Shown here piece after piece: positions 16,298-25,135 of a stretch of DNA of 35,077 nt (position 1 is the stretch's first letter; each line of letters starts with the position of its first letter). Below the pieces are notes generated by a model that was given only the letters and a program-made list of their open reading frames with translations, did no database searches and had not been told where the DNA came from. A program made the position numbers and the translations under genes. Source of the stretch: Gammaproteobacteria bacterium (GTDB taxonomy: Bacteria > Pseudomonadota > Gammaproteobacteria > UBA4575); assembly GCA_026710875.1 (NCBI GenBank), contig JAPOQE010000021.1:1-35077 (forward strand), read 5' to 3'.

Positions 16298-17179
16298 TCA
16301 CTTCAGTTCACTGAGCACTAGCTGGCAAATGTTCTCAGCCTGCCGGGCATAATTGCCTCCAAACAAATTAAAGTGGTTCAGGACGTGATAAAGATTGTAG
16401 AAATCCTTGCGCACTTGGTAGCCGTTGTCCAGCGGATAGGACTCTGCATAGGCACTATAAAATTCCCGGCTGAATCCCCCGAATAGCTCGGTCATGGCGA
16501 GATCGGTTTCTCGGTCTCCGTAGTAGCATGCCGGATCAAATACCACTGGGTGCGCACTCTTATCAAAGCTGAAATTTCCTGACCAGAGATCACCATGCAG
16601 CAAGCTGGGTCTGGGCAAGTGGCTTTCAAACAGCCTATCCATATCTCCTAAAAGACAATCACCTTGTTCAAGTAATTCGCGGGGTGCACCGTTGTGTTTT
16701 GCCAGGTTCAGTTGATAGGCAAGGCGTCTATGGCGCCAGAATGAAACCCAGTCGGTGTTCTTCGTGTTTGGCTGTGGGGTTGTACCGATCCAGTTATCCT
16801 CAAACCAGCCATAGTAGCTTTCTGTATGCTGATGCAGCTGGGCTAGCAACCTGCCCAATGTTTCGTCTGACCCAGCAGGCTGGAGCTCCAGAAATTCAAG
16901 CAGCAGATAACAGTACGTGCCGGTTTGTCCATGGGCAACGGGTAACGGAACACGCAAGGTTCTTGTCTCAGCCAGCGCCCTCAGGTTCTGCGCTTCACCT
17001 TGCAGCATGGTGTGCATGCCCGGATGATGGACTTTCAGAAAATAGGTCTTTGTTTTGCACTCAACCTTGAAGGTTTCGCAAATGTCACCGCCAGCAACCG
17101 AAGTGATACTTTCGATGTGCAGGGGTTCTGCAAGCTTGTGGTTCAGTTGATCTTCTAGTACCTGGACATTGATGCGCAT
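16298..17179 (-). CDS. Fructosamine kinase family protein
   Basis: This is a 293-residue protein of the fructosamine-3-kinase/YniA group, related to aminoglycoside phosphotransferases. These enzymes phosphorylate ketosamines on glycated proteins or free ketoses and so help to reverse glycation. The ATP lysine lies in TYFLKVHHPG, the hinge is YCYLLLEFLEL, and the catalytic loop reads LLHGDLWSGNFSF, followed by the metal aspartate in VVFDPACYYGDRETDLAM. All kinase residues appear intact. The gene starts 12 bases after the end of the exonuclease gene, so the two are probably co-transcribed. The actual bacterial substrate is not known. Confidence 0.92.
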   Translation of the reverse strand: MRINVQVLEDQLNHKLAEPLHIESITSVAGGDICETFKVECKTKTYFLKVHHPGMHTMLQGEAQNLRALAETRTLRVPLPVAHGQTGTYCYLLLEFLELQPAGSDETLGRLLAQLHQHTESYYGWFEDNWIGTTPQPNTKNTDWVSFWRHRRLAYQLNLAKHNGAPRELLEQGDCLLGDMDRLFESHLPRPSLLHGDLWSGNFSFDKSAHPVVFDPACYYGDRETDLAMTELFGGFSREFYSAYAESYPLDNGYQVRKDFYNLYHVLNHFNLFGGNYARQAENICQLVLSELK

Positions 17180-17191
17180 GGCCGTATCGAT

Positions 17192-18082
17192 TCAGGCTTC
17201 AAGTACACTTAACCAGCGCTCCCGTCGATATTTGCTGAACCCGAATTTATCGAACAATTTGTCGAGAGCCGGGAAATCGGGAGGGGTTCGTTCCAGGCTG
17301 ATATCTTCAGAAAAATCGATATCACAATATATGGTTGTCAACTTTTTGTATAACAGAAGTTGTTCCTGGTGATTCTCAATCAATCCCTGGATACGCTTGG
17401 CGCCACGGATGTTCATTGAACTGATTTTTGCGCAGTTGCTGAGGAGTTCTTCGAGGCTGGTGAACTGATTCAACAGCTTTGCTGCCGTGGCCATACCAAT
17501 GCCAGGGGCGCCTTCAATGTTGTCCGTCTTATCCCCTGCGATAGCAAGCTGATCTGCAATTTGGCTGGGATAGACGCCGAACTGTTTTTTGATTTGGGGG
17601 ATAGAGTTGCGCAGGCCCTTGGCAAAATTCCACAGAATATCGTTTTCAAAAATAAGCTGTGCCAAGTCCTTGTCCGAGGTCAAGATGGTAATCGGATGCC
17701 CGCGCTCACGCATTCGCCGGGCCAATGTGCCAATGATGTCGTCCGCTTCATATTGAGGTTGTGCAGTTTCAAACAGGCCCGATGCCTGTAAAAATTCACG
17801 ACAGTAGACAAACTGCCGCTTGAGTTCTTTGGGTGCAGGTTCGCGGTTCGCCTTGTATTCAGGATACAGCCGATTGCGAAAGGAGGTGCTGAGACTCTCA
17901 TCAAAAGCGAAGGCAACATGTCTGGCTTGTGTTTGTCTTAGGAACTGGTAAACAAAGTCGGCGAAGCCATACACGGCGTTGACCGGTTCATTTTCCGGAT
18001 TCACGACATGGTCTGGCACGGTAAACCAGGCGCGAAATACGTAGATACTCGAGTCAATCAAGTAGACTTTGTCATGTGTCAT
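17192..18082 (-). CDS. Stand-alone 5'-3' exonuclease (PolA N-terminal domain / Xni-like)
   Basis: This is a 296-residue flap-endonuclease-type nuclease like the N-terminal domain of DNA polymerase I. The N-terminal metal site starts YLIDSSIYVFRAW. The arch region holds AFDESLSTSFRNRLYPEYKANR, the acidic cluster is YEADDIIGTLARR followed by ILTSDKDLAQL, and the helix-hairpin-helix region reads GDKTDNIEGAPGIGMATAAKLL. The acidic residues expected of an active enzyme, absent in part from E. coli ExoIX (Xni), look present, so it may have full metal-dependent flap activity. The start is ATG 18082; a TTG at 18094 would add four residues. It lies 49 bases after the M48 protease gene and just before the kinase gene. 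Confidence 0.92.
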   Translation of the reverse strand: MTHDKVYLIDSSIYVFRAWFTVPDHVVNPENEPVNAVYGFADFVYQFLRQTQARHVAFAFDESLSTSFRNRLYPEYKANREPAPKELKRQFVYCREFLQASGLFETAQPQYEADDIIGTLARRMRERGHPITILTSDKDLAQLIFENDILWNFAKGLRNSIPQIKKQFGVYPSQIADQLAIAGDKTDNIEGAPGIGMATAAKLLNQFTSLEELLSNCAKISSMNIRGAKRIQGLIENHQEQLLLYKKLTTIYCDIDFSEDISLERTPPDFPALDKLFDKFGFSKYRRERWLSVLEA

Positions 18083-18131
18083 TTGAGGCGCCAAAAAATT
18101 CAGCCGGTGTGGGCCAGTATATACAACGTAT

Positions 18132-19583
18132 TCAGCGGACTAATTTGATCCATTGGCCAGGCTCGGGTTCACCCTCTGGAAACATGCCATTCAGCAGACG
18201 CAATTGTTCCACGGGGTGATTCGTAAGGGTTGATTGATCTGCCAGGGACGCAAATGTATCCCCTGGCTTTACACGAACAAGCCGGATTCGCTGAGGTTCG
18301 GCAAGTTTTCTTTCTGAACCTTTGAGGTTTCGCATGCTTTTGACAGTACTCAACACTGCACTATCGTGGCGATCCAGGGCACTTTGGTTTTCGCCTATGG
18401 CTGCAATTGTGTAGATGCGTGTATCCTGAAAAAGAACTGCAACACGTCCTGGTCGGGCGGTGCCTTTCACGTTTAAAGAAGTACGTCCGGTATAGCCTGT
18501 AAAGTCCGCGGTCTGTATGTCTTTACCTTGCCTGAGCCGCCCCTGAGTCCGCTGCACCAGATATTCCCTTGGCGTCAGGTATCTGTTCAGGTCCTCAACT
18601 GTGATTTGCAACTGCAGTTCCCGGTTTGCCGGTCCTGCCACCAGGCGGTCTGGTCGGTTGTCTACTTTCCAGCCTTCGGGAAACACGATTACGAGGTCCA
18701 GGTCGCCATGATAGAACTTGTGACCACGCAACACACCATCGCTGGCTGAGGGACCTACTGGGAGTCCATCGATGAAGCCTAAGAATTTTTCACGATTGAC
18801 CTTGCGAGCGACCGGTGACTTGAATTTGTTTGCAGCCTGTACCACTTCCTTGAAACGCGTGTCGTTATCAGGATGTGTTGCAAATACACCATGATAGATG
18901 TTGGGCTCACGCCCTTCCTGTTTTGCCAGCTTCCTTTCAAACTCTTCTTGAGATTTCAGGATACCGACAACACTGAGCATCTCTTTAGGATCATAGCCAA
19001 CTCGGGCAAGATACTCAGCGCCCAGCCGATCGGCTTCCAACTCGTGCTTGCGTCCATAGCCACGGATCAATGCCATGCTACCGATGCCTGCAGCCTGTGA
19101 GGCCACCTGACTTCCTGTCAAGACTTCAAGACCTTTGCCCAGCAAATCAGCCACAGCCCCCGTACTTTGTTGCTGAACACCATGGCGTGCCGTGACATGT
19201 CCAATCTCATGACCGAGAACGCCTGCCATTTCAGCCTCGGTATTCATGTACGCCATGATTCCACGCGTAATGTAGATATAGCCACCGGGCAGAGCGAATG
19301 CATTAATCTCGGGGCTGTCTAGAACGGTCACATGGAAAACCAGGTCCTTGCGGTGGCTCTGTTGCGATAAATCCCTAACGATCCCTGCGACATAGTTCTG
19401 CAATTCAGGATCGTTGTAAGGGCGATACTGGCGCATGAGATCCTGATGCGCCCGCCTGCCCAGGCTGATCTCTTGGTCTTCCGTCATCAGGACCAAGTCC
19501 TGCTTACCTGTAACGGGGTTGGTTGCGCACCCTGAAAGGAGTAGTCCCCCAGCAAGGATCAGGTACGTTATAAAAGCTTTCAT
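18132..19583 (-). CDS. M48-family lipoprotein metalloprotease (BepA-like)
   Basis: This is a 483-residue periplasmic zinc protease. From ATG 19583 the signal peptide ends in a lipobox (LLLSGC, lipidated Cys19), so it should be anchored to a membrane, most likely the outer one. The zinc motif is HEIGH (125-129), with the downstream HELEADRLG supplying the third ligand near residue 183. Residues 115-200 resemble BepA/LoiP, which act in outer-membrane protein quality control. Unlike BepA it lacks an obvious TPR domain; the C-terminus carries a LysM-like segment (RLVRVKPGDTFASLADQ...LRLLNGM) that may bind peptidoglycan. The frame extends upstream to 19658, but the signal peptide fixes the start. 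First gene of a probable operon with the exonuclease and kinase genes. Confidence 0.92.
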   Translation of the reverse strand: MKAFITYLILAGGLLLSGCATNPVTGKQDLVLMTEDQEISLGRRAHQDLMRQYRPYNDPELQNYVAGIVRDLSQQSHRKDLVFHVTVLDSPEINAFALPGGYIYITRGIMAYMNTEAEMAGVLGHEIGHVTARHGVQQQSTGAVADLLGKGLEVLTGSQVASQAAGIGSMALIRGYGRKHELEADRLGAEYLARVGYDPKEMLSVVGILKSQEEFERKLAKQEGREPNIYHGVFATHPDNDTRFKEVVQAANKFKSPVARKVNREKFLGFIDGLPVGPSASDGVLRGHKFYHGDLDLVIVFPEGWKVDNRPDRLVAGPANRELQLQITVEDLNRYLTPREYLVQRTQGRLRQGKDIQTADFTGYTGRTSLNVKGTARPGRVAVLFQDTRIYTIAAIGENQSALDRHDSAVLSTVKSMRNLKGSERKLAEPQRIRLVRVKPGDTFASLADQSTLTNHPVEQLRLLNGMFPEGEPEPGQWIKLVR

Positions 19584-19657
19584 GCCCCGAAACACGGGCT
19601 CTTTGGGATGACGGTCGACCCGGAGAAGGGTTTCACAAATTTCAGGCATCGATGTCA

Positions 19658-19680
19658 CTTACCTGCCCTGGGCAGGTGAG
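19658..19680. repeat. Stable inverted repeat upstream of the M48 gene
   Basis: CTTACCTGCC and GGCAGGTGAG form a 10-base stem with one wobble pair and a 3-base loop. It lies between rpmE and the M48 gene, both on the minus strand. No T-run follows on the minus strand, so it may be a weak terminator for rpmE or an operator for the protease operon. Confidence 0.4.
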
Positions 19681-19804
19681 AGGAGAAGGAAGGCTGTGCG
19701 CACTCTGGCTGATTTGAAGAGCAGAGGGTTGTGTGCGCCCGAATTAATTGCGACAAATCCTTGAGATTTTCAAAAGTTGCATCGTACTGATACTCCGGGG
19801 AGCT

Positions 19805-20014
19805 TCAGCTTTTTTGACCATAACGCTTTCTGAACTTATCTACCTGGCCAGCCGTGTCAACAATTTTCTGCTTGCCTGTGAAAAAAGGATGGCATACCGA
19901 GCATACGTCAATATGGAGGGACTCGGCACCATAGGTTGAGCGCGTAGTAAAGCGGTTTCCACAACTGCAAATTACCTCGACTTCTTGATAATCAGGATGG
20001 ATATTGGCTTTCAT
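19805..20014 (-). CDS. rpmE: 50S ribosomal protein L31 (zinc-binding type)
   Basis: L31 is a small protein of the large ribosomal subunit that bridges to the small subunit. The 69 residues from ATG 20014 match the usual length (about 70). It begins [20 protein letters not shown] and keeps the cysteines of the zinc-binding (C+) form in CSCGN and [13 protein letters not shown], so it should be the zinc-replete paralogue. The C-terminus [10 protein letters not shown] is conserved. The open frame runs upstream to 20128, but those residues have no L31 similarity. Several DnaA-box-like words lie about 150-190 bases upstream of the start. Confidence 0.97.
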   Translation of the reverse strand: MKANIHPDYQEVEVICSCGNRFTTRSTYGAESLHIDVCSVCHPFFTGKQKIVDTAGQVDKFRKRYGQKS

Positions 20015-20579
20015 GGTCGTGACGTCTCCTGCAAAGTGGCATGGAGCATACTGAACCCCAACCTGCAACTCAAGTGCTGTATCCGGGGAATTCAAGTTAG
20101 CTGATTCCCTTAAAGTACTTTTAACCATTTTTACTTAACTGATTGTCCATATGAGGGTTTACCGCGTAATCCACAAATTTTGTGGATAAGACTGTGGACA
20201 ATTCTCAAACATGGCTACAAATCCCGAGGAATATGACAATTTTGTTAGACTGACTAAATAACGTACGATATTTTAACTGAATGATTTTATTGAGTAATTT
20301 ATGAACTGGCTGATGAATGCAAGAAACTTTAACGTAAATGTCGACAGAATTCAGCGTTAAATTACAGTTGTGTATAACTTTGTGCCTGAAGCCGCACAAA
20401 TACAGTAATTTACGGCCCGCCTGCACTGCCTGGAGATTGGTAGGTCTGATCCTGTATCTACCGATTTCAGAGGAATTTCCAAGAAAAATATCCCCCAGGA
20501 ACGAAATCCTTGTCCAGGGATGCCGTACCGAGTGAATCAGTCACGTTCTGGCCAAAATCAGGCAAATTCATCGTAGGAG
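20015..20579. other. Gene-free region upstream of rpmE, partly AT-rich, with DnaA-box words
   Basis: This 565-base gap between rpmE and hemW has no credible gene. Bases about 20163-20380 combine DnaA-box-like words with a strongly AT-rich core (about 20202-20370). The part from 20380 to 20579 is of ordinary composition and shows no clear terminator or RNA gene. Confidence 0.6.
20167..20201. promoter_or_regulatory. Cluster of three DnaA-box-like sites
   Basis: TGTGGATAA (20181-20189) is the exact complement of the consensus DnaA box. TGTGGACAA (20193-20201) and TAATCCACA (20167-20175) each differ from it by one base. The first two start 12 bases apart, the same phase as the pair upstream of priA. 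A further word, TGTGTATAA at 20369-20377, equals the complement of the E. coli oriC R2 box TTATACACA. Confidence 0.6.
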
Positions 20580-21749
20580 TCAGTGTCTTGCCGGTGCCTC
20601 AGGAAGCAGGCGTACCAGAATATTGTCCAGATACCGGTACCCTGTGCTGCTGCAGTGCAGGCCATGGTCCAGCCTGACCAGCAGGCCCTCTTCGATCAGG
20701 CCCTGCAGTTTCGGCATCAGCATGGTGTAGGTGAGGCCTGTATTATGTTCAAACTGTTGCCAAGTGAAACCGGCCTTCAGGCGCAGGGCATTCAACAAAA
20801 ACTCGAAAACCAACTCATCGTGACTCAGATGATGGCTGATGGGTCTGGCTGAGGGGCTATTGAGCATCTGTTCCATGTACTGCATCGGGTTTCTTGGTTT
20901 CTCACTGCGGAAAATGCCGGTTTTTTCAAAACTGATTTTTTGATGTGCACCGGCACCGATGCCGAGATAGTCTCCAAATTCCCAGTAATTCATATTGTGC
21001 ATGCATCTGAACCGATCTTTCGCATACGCGGAGATCTCGTATTGTTGCCAGCCATGCCGGTCAAGCAGGTCCATCCCCTGCTGCTGGATGGCCCATCCAA
21101 GTTCGCTGTCCGGTAACTCTGGAGGGTGGCGGTAAAAGCGGGTGTTCGGTTCCAGGGTAAGTTGATAATAGGAAATATGGGAAGGTTCCAGGTCAATTGC
21201 CTGCTCAACATCCGCACAGGCCTGTGTCTGGGTTTGGCCAGGCAAGGCATACATCAGGTCAATATTGATATTTTCGAAGCCTACCAGTTTTGCAGCTAGC
21301 ACTGCCTGTTTCGCTGCACTTGCATCGTGAATACGCCCGAGTGCATGCAGCAGGGCGTCATCAAAGCTTTGAACACCAATCGAGATACGGTTGACTCCAG
21401 CGCTTCGGAAACCGGCGAAATTTTGCTGATCCAAGGTGCCCGGGTTTGCTTCAATGGTAATTTCTGCATCATTTTCGAGGATTGTTTCGCGCGCAACGCC
21501 CTCCAGTAATCGTCCAATGCTGCTGGCCGAGAACAGACTCGGTGTGCCTCCGCCTATATACACACTGCTAATTTTCCGCCCGCTAACGGCATCTGCATGT
21601 TGTTTCAAGTCGGCGATCAGTGCATCGACATAGCGGACTTCGGGCAGGGAGGAACGTGATTCATGCGAATTGAAATCACAGTATGGACACTTCCTTGTAC
21701 ACCAGGGGATATGGATGTAGAGGGACAGCGGTATTTCAATTGCGGGCAT
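20580..21749 (-). CDS. hemW: Radical SAM heme chaperone HemW (HemN-like)
   Basis: This is a 389-residue radical SAM protein of the HemN/HemW family. The cluster motif is CTRKCPYCDF, matching CxxxCxxC followed by an aromatic residue. SVYIGGGTPSLFS and IEANPGTL continue the SAM-binding fold. Only the HemW-type motif is present and the extra N-terminal residues of true coproporphyrinogen dehydrogenase HemN are absent, so heme trafficking is more likely than the oxidation reaction. The start MPAIEIPLSLYIHIPWC aligns with E. coli HemW; ATG at 21761 would add four residues. It follows rdgB by 28 bases, completing a minus-strand rph-rdgB-hemW operon that is common in gammaproteobacteria. Confidence 0.93.
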   Translation of the reverse strand: MPAIEIPLSLYIHIPWCTRKCPYCDFNSHESRSSLPEVRYVDALIADLKQHADAVSGRKISSVYIGGGTPSLFSASSIGRLLEGVARETILENDAEITIEANPGTLDQQNFAGFRSAGVNRISIGVQSFDDALLHALGRIHDASAAKQAVLAAKLVGFENINIDLMYALPGQTQTQACADVEQAIDLEPSHISYYQLTLEPNTRFYRHPPELPDSELGWAIQQQGMDLLDRHGWQQYEISAYAKDRFRCMHNMNYWEFGDYLGIGAGAHQKISFEKTGIFRSEKPRNPMQYMEQMLNSPSARPISHHLSHDELVFEFLLNALRLKAGFTWQQFEHNTGLTYTMLMPKLQGLIEEGLLVRLDHGLHCSSTGYRYLDNILVRLLPEAPARH

Positions 21750-21777
21750 GTTGATGGGCATGAATACCACAGCTCAT

Positions 21778-22368
21778 TCAGCTTAGCGCACGCATCAGTT
21801 TCTGCAGGGCCTGGGCGCGGTGGCTGATACGATTTTTTTCGGCAGGATCCAGTTGTGCAGAAGAGCAACCGTGGGTCGGAACATAAAACAGGGGGTCATA
21901 ACCGAACCCGTTATCTCCCGTGAGATCGTGCAAAATTCGACCTTCCCATGTGCCTTGGCACAGGATGGGCATAGGGTCTTGTACGTGGCGCATATATACA
22001 ATGACACAGTGGAAGCGGGCAGTACGCTTAGGTTCTGGCACTTCTTGAAGTGCGCTTAGCAGTTTCTCATTGTTTGCTGCAGCGCAGGCCTGTTCGCCGG
22101 CATAACGCGCACTGTAGATACCTGGCGCACCTTGCAAAGCATCAACTTCAATGCCTGAATCATCTGCCAATGCGCTAAGTCCACTGTGCAGCGCGGCATA
22201 ACGCGCCTTGATCAGCGCATTTTCCACAAAGGTCGCGCCGGTTTCGGCGACTTCCCCGATTTGCAGTTCAGACTGTGCGATGAGGTGGTATCGCTGCTTG
22301 TCCACCACGGCCTGAATTTCTCTCAGCTTGCCGGCATTGTTGCTGGCCAGTACAATTTTTTGGGCCAT
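21778..22368 (-). CDS. rdgB: XTP/dITP diphosphatase (RdgB/HAM1)
   Basis: RdgB hydrolyses non-canonical purine triphosphates (XTP, dITP, ITP) to monophosphates and so keeps them out of DNA and RNA. The 196 residues match the family. It starts KIVLASNNAGKLREI, the substrate-binding signature. The metal-binding DDSGIEVDAL and GIYSARYAG segments follow, and GDNGFGYDPLFYVP plus the terminal NRISHRAQAL helix are conserved. Its ATG immediately follows the rph stop codon with no spacer, so the two are translationally coupled. Confidence 0.97.
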   Translation of the reverse strand: MAQKIVLASNNAGKLREIQAVVDKQRYHLIAQSELQIGEVAETGATFVENALIKARYAALHSGLSALADDSGIEVDALQGAPGIYSARYAGEQACAAANNEKLLSALQEVPEPKRTARFHCVIVYMRHVQDPMPILCQGTWEGRILHDLTGDNGFGYDPLFYVPTHGCSSAQLDPAEKNRISHRAQALQKLMRALS

Positions 22369-23097
22369 CTACATCCCCAGGCAGTTTTTTTGGTATTGAA
22401 TGATTTCCTGGATTCCCTGGCCGGCAAGATCCAGTAGGGTTTCCAGTTCCTCCCGGGTAAAGGTATGTGCTTCAGCGGTACCCTGTATTTCTATGAATGA
22501 TTGTGCATCGGTCATCACAATGTTCATGTCGGAATGTGCAGCACTGTCTTCTGCATAATCGAGATCAAGTACAGGGACATGATTGGAAATCCCGACCGAT
22601 ACAGCGGCCACGAAATGGCGTACTGGAATTTCAGGAATCTTGCCTGCATCGGCCAGTTGCATGAGAGCCATGAACAAGGCAACAAATCCACCCGAGATCG
22701 AGGCAGTACGTGTGCCTCCATCGGCTTGAATGACGTCACAGTCGACGGTGATGGTGTAGCCATCCAATCCGTGCAAGTCAACACCTGCCCTCAAGGAGCG
22801 CCCGATCAGCCGCTGGATTTCCAGGGTGCGCCCGCCTTGCCTACCACGCGCAGCTTCTCTAGGCATGCGGCTGGTGGTGGAACGCGGCAACATGCCATAT
22901 TCTGCCGTTATCCAGCCTTGGGCTTTGCCTTTTAGGAATTTTGGTACTTGGTCTGTAGTCGTTGCCGTGCAAATAACCCGGGTATCTCCAAATTCTGCCA
23001 ATACGGAACCTTCAGCATGTCGGGTATAGTTGCGTGTGAACCGAATTTCACGCAGTTGAGAGGGATTACGGCCGCTGGGTCTGTTTGCAGGAGTCAT
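22369..23097 (-). CDS. rph: Ribonuclease PH
   Basis: RNase PH is a phosphate-dependent 3' exoribonuclease that trims tRNA precursors and structured RNA ends. The 242 residues match E. coli (238). It opens with [19 protein letters not shown]. The phosphate and RNA-binding segment [20 protein letters not shown] is intact, as are the catalytic-face [20 protein letters not shown] and [10 protein letters not shown]. The gene is not truncated, unlike the frameshifted K-12 allele. It is divergent from yicC across 98 bases, the same arrangement as in E. coli. A TATAAT word reads toward rph at about 23132-23127, but no clear -35 box is seen. Confidence 0.97.
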   Translation of the reverse strand: MTPANRPSGRNPSQLREIRFTRNYTRHAEGSVLAEFGDTRVICTATTTDQVPKFLKGKAQGWITAEYGMLPRSTTSRMPREAARGRQGGRTLEIQRLIGRSLRAGVDLHGLDGYTITVDCDVIQADGGTRTASISGGFVALFMALMQLADAGKIPEIPVRHFVAAVSVGISNHVPVLDLDYAEDSAAHSDMNIVMTDAQSFIEIQGTAEAHTFTREELETLLDLAGQGIQEIIQYQKNCLGM

Positions 23098-23195
23098 AAG
23101 TCAACCTAGGAAGGGGAAAAAATGCGTATTATACGGGAAAAGTTTGCCTGCTCAGGTGCAGGTACTGGCTGAACCAGGAGAAAAAGGATCCACCC

Positions 23196-24062
23196 ATGCT
23201 CTGCAGTATGACAGGATTTGCACGCGTAGAGGATACCTGTGAACAGGGTAATCTGTGCTGGGAAGCGCGCTCAGTCAATCACCGGTATCTTGACATCAGT
23301 TTCCGTATGCCGGAAGAGGTCCGCAGTCTGGAGGTACAACTGCGCAATCATCTCAAGAGTCGGCTTGCACGGGGGAAAATTGACTGTGCGTTTCGTTACC
23401 GGATGACAGAAACGCAAACAGCGGAACTGGAGTTGAATGAGCCTTTACTGGGTAGTCTTCTACAACAAATTCGCAGCGTGAGTGAAAAGTTGCCTGTATC
23501 CGCACCTGTGGCACCCACAGATATTCTGGCTTGGCCCGGTATGATACAGGCGGTTGAGAGGGATCGGGAAAGTTTTCATGCCGCCTGTTTCAACTTGTTT
23601 GAGAAGGCAGTCGAGCAGCTTTCCGATATGCGTGCGGCTGAAGGACAACGAATTGAAAAGGTATTGCGAGATAAATGTGGTGATGTGAGAGCCATTGTCA
23701 GAAGTGTACGTACGCGCCATCCACAGGTAGTGACTGCGATACGGGAAAAGCTTCAGCAACGCATTGAGGAGTTGATGGAGGCTGTAGACCAGACACGTTT
23801 CGAGCAGGAACTTGTCTATCTTGTACAGAAGATGGATATTATGGAGGAGCTGGACCGCCTGGACAGCCATCTGGACGAAATGGCTTCAGTTCTTGCAGGC
23901 GCAGAGGCCAGCGGACGTCGCCTGGACTTTCTAATGCAGGAATTTCATCGTGAGGCAAATACATTGGGAGCAAAATCTGCAGATGCGGAAACCTCCCAAG
24001 CTTCTATCGACCTGAAGGTCTTGATCGAGCAGATGCGTGAACAGGTTCAAAATGTGGAATAA
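23196..24062 (+). CDS. yicC: YicC family endoribonuclease
   Basis: This is a 288-residue protein of the YicC/YloC family, described in E. coli as an endoribonuclease affecting small-RNA turnover. It starts MLCSMTGFARVE, the family N-terminus, and has WEARSVNHRYLDISFRMPEE. The C-terminal half contains EELDRLDSHLDEM and ends GRRLDFLMQEFHREANTLGAKSAD, the highly conserved DUF1732 part. Divergent from rph as in E. coli, but gmk, which often follows yicC, is replaced here by the short asparaginase gene 19 bases downstream. Confidence 0.95.
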   Translation: MLCSMTGFARVEDTCEQGNLCWEARSVNHRYLDISFRMPEEVRSLEVQLRNHLKSRLARGKIDCAFRYRMTETQTAELELNEPLLGSLLQQIRSVSEKLPVSAPVAPTDILAWPGMIQAVERDRESFHAACFNLFEKAVEQLSDMRAAEGQRIEKVLRDKCGDVRAIVRSVRTRHPQVVTAIREKLQQRIEELMEAVDQTRFEQELVYLVQKMDIMEELDRLDSHLDEMASVLAGAEASGRRLDFLMQEFHREANTLGAKSADAETSQASIDLKVLIEQMREQVQNVE

Positions 24063-24081
24063 ACTGTGAGTATCCCAGCCT

Positions 24082-24603
24082 ATGACAAATGACGTTCACA
24101 CCAATAGGCATCAGGTAAAGATTTTCTGCACTGGCGGAACCCTGGACAAAGTGTATTTCGATGCCCTGAGCGAGTACCAGATTGGCGATCCCGTAGTATG
24201 CGATATTCTCAAAGAAGCTCGGGCGAGATTCCCACACGAGGTACGGTCCATCCTGAGGAAGGACAGTCTGGAGATTACTGCAGAAGACCGACAGCAGATT
24301 GTAGAGCATGTCAAAGCGGAAGACTGTACACGCATCTTGATTACCCATGGTACGGATACCATGGTAGAAACCGCACAATGCCTGCAGCAAGTCCCTGGCA
24401 AAACGATTGTACTGACTGGAGCCATGCAACCTGCGCGGTTTCGCAATACAGATGCCATTTTTAATATTGGCTACGCGATTGCTGCAGCCCAGCACCTTCC
24501 TCACGGTGTTTATCTGGCGATGAACGGGCAGCTTTTCACCCCCGAATCAGTACAGAAGAACCGCGAGGCCGGGCAATTCGAGCAGATACAGGACTTCAAA
24601 TAA
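24082..24603 (+). CDS. Short asparaginase-domain protein
   Basis: This is a 173-residue protein equal to the N-terminal catalytic domain of type I/II L-asparaginase. It has both catalytic threonine motifs, FCTGGTLDKVY and LITHGTDTMVETA, plus IVLTGAMQPARF. Full asparaginases have about 330 residues; the C-terminal domain is missing and the following 500 bases do not encode it in any frame. Stand-alone domains of this length occur repeatedly in proteobacteria, so it is probably a genuine short family and not a recent truncation. Activity on asparagine is unproven, because the complete enzyme builds its active site across subunits. It lies 19 bases after yicC and may be co-transcribed. Confidence 0.88.
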   Translation: MTNDVHTNRHQVKIFCTGGTLDKVYFDALSEYQIGDPVVCDILKEARARFPHEVRSILRKDSLEITAEDRQQIVEHVKAEDCTRILITHGTDTMVETAQCLQQVPGKTIVLTGAMQPARFRNTDAIFNIGYAIAAAQHLPHGVYLAMNGQLFTPESVQKNREAGQFEQIQDFK

Positions 24604-25135
24604 ACGTCGCTTCCAGGGCTTTAAAAAATATGTTCACTTGCAAAATGGCCGTAGTCTAGATTTGAATCTTCTTCCAGGAGTCACTTCGGGAGCAACGGAG
24701 ACGTCTTGCAGAGCAGGGTGGGACAGGAAGCCGGGGAGGCCACAGAGGAGACCTATATTTTGAGGTCGCAATTCTGCCGCACAGGCTATACAAGTTGGAT
24801 GGCCGGGATATCTAGCTGGATTTGCCCATAGGAGCTGCATCAGATGCGCACGTGCGGGTGTCTGCGCTTGGTGGGCGTGTACAAAGATGTATGCCATCGG
24901 CTCCAAGTCAGGTAACAGGTTGCGGCTGCATAAACGAGGCTTGCTAGGGTCTCCTGCAGGTCATCACTTTGTCACGTTGTAAATTGTCACGCCTGAACCC
25001 AAATCCGAGCCGGACCGGGAAAATTAGTGCGAAATGGCAAGGTATTTTAAATTCAGGCCCCGAGAATACTTTTGACCACGTTTGCTCGTATAATCGGGGT
25101 CGGTCGAAATTCTAAGACACAATAGTTCAATTATT
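24604..25135. other. Gene-free 530-base region before degQ
   Basis: No credible gene is seen. A 90-codon minus-strand frame at 24634-24906 has no recognisable family pattern and starts without a ribosome binding site. TTGTCACG is repeated at 24969-24976 and 24984-24991, 15 bases apart. A TATAAT word at 25089-25094 lies 42 bases upstream of the protease start and may be its -10 box, but no -35 box stands at the right distance. Confidence 0.5.

Noticed and set aside
24634-24906. A 90-codon minus-strand open frame between the asparaginase and degQ genes
   Set aside because: No recognisable family pattern, no ribosome binding site, and a Pro/Ala/His-rich composition as in chance frames; described only as part of the gap.
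25072-25094. TTGACC plus TATAAT as a promoter for the Do-family protease
   Set aside because: The two boxes are only 11 bases apart, far too close for sigma-70; only the -10 word is mentioned.
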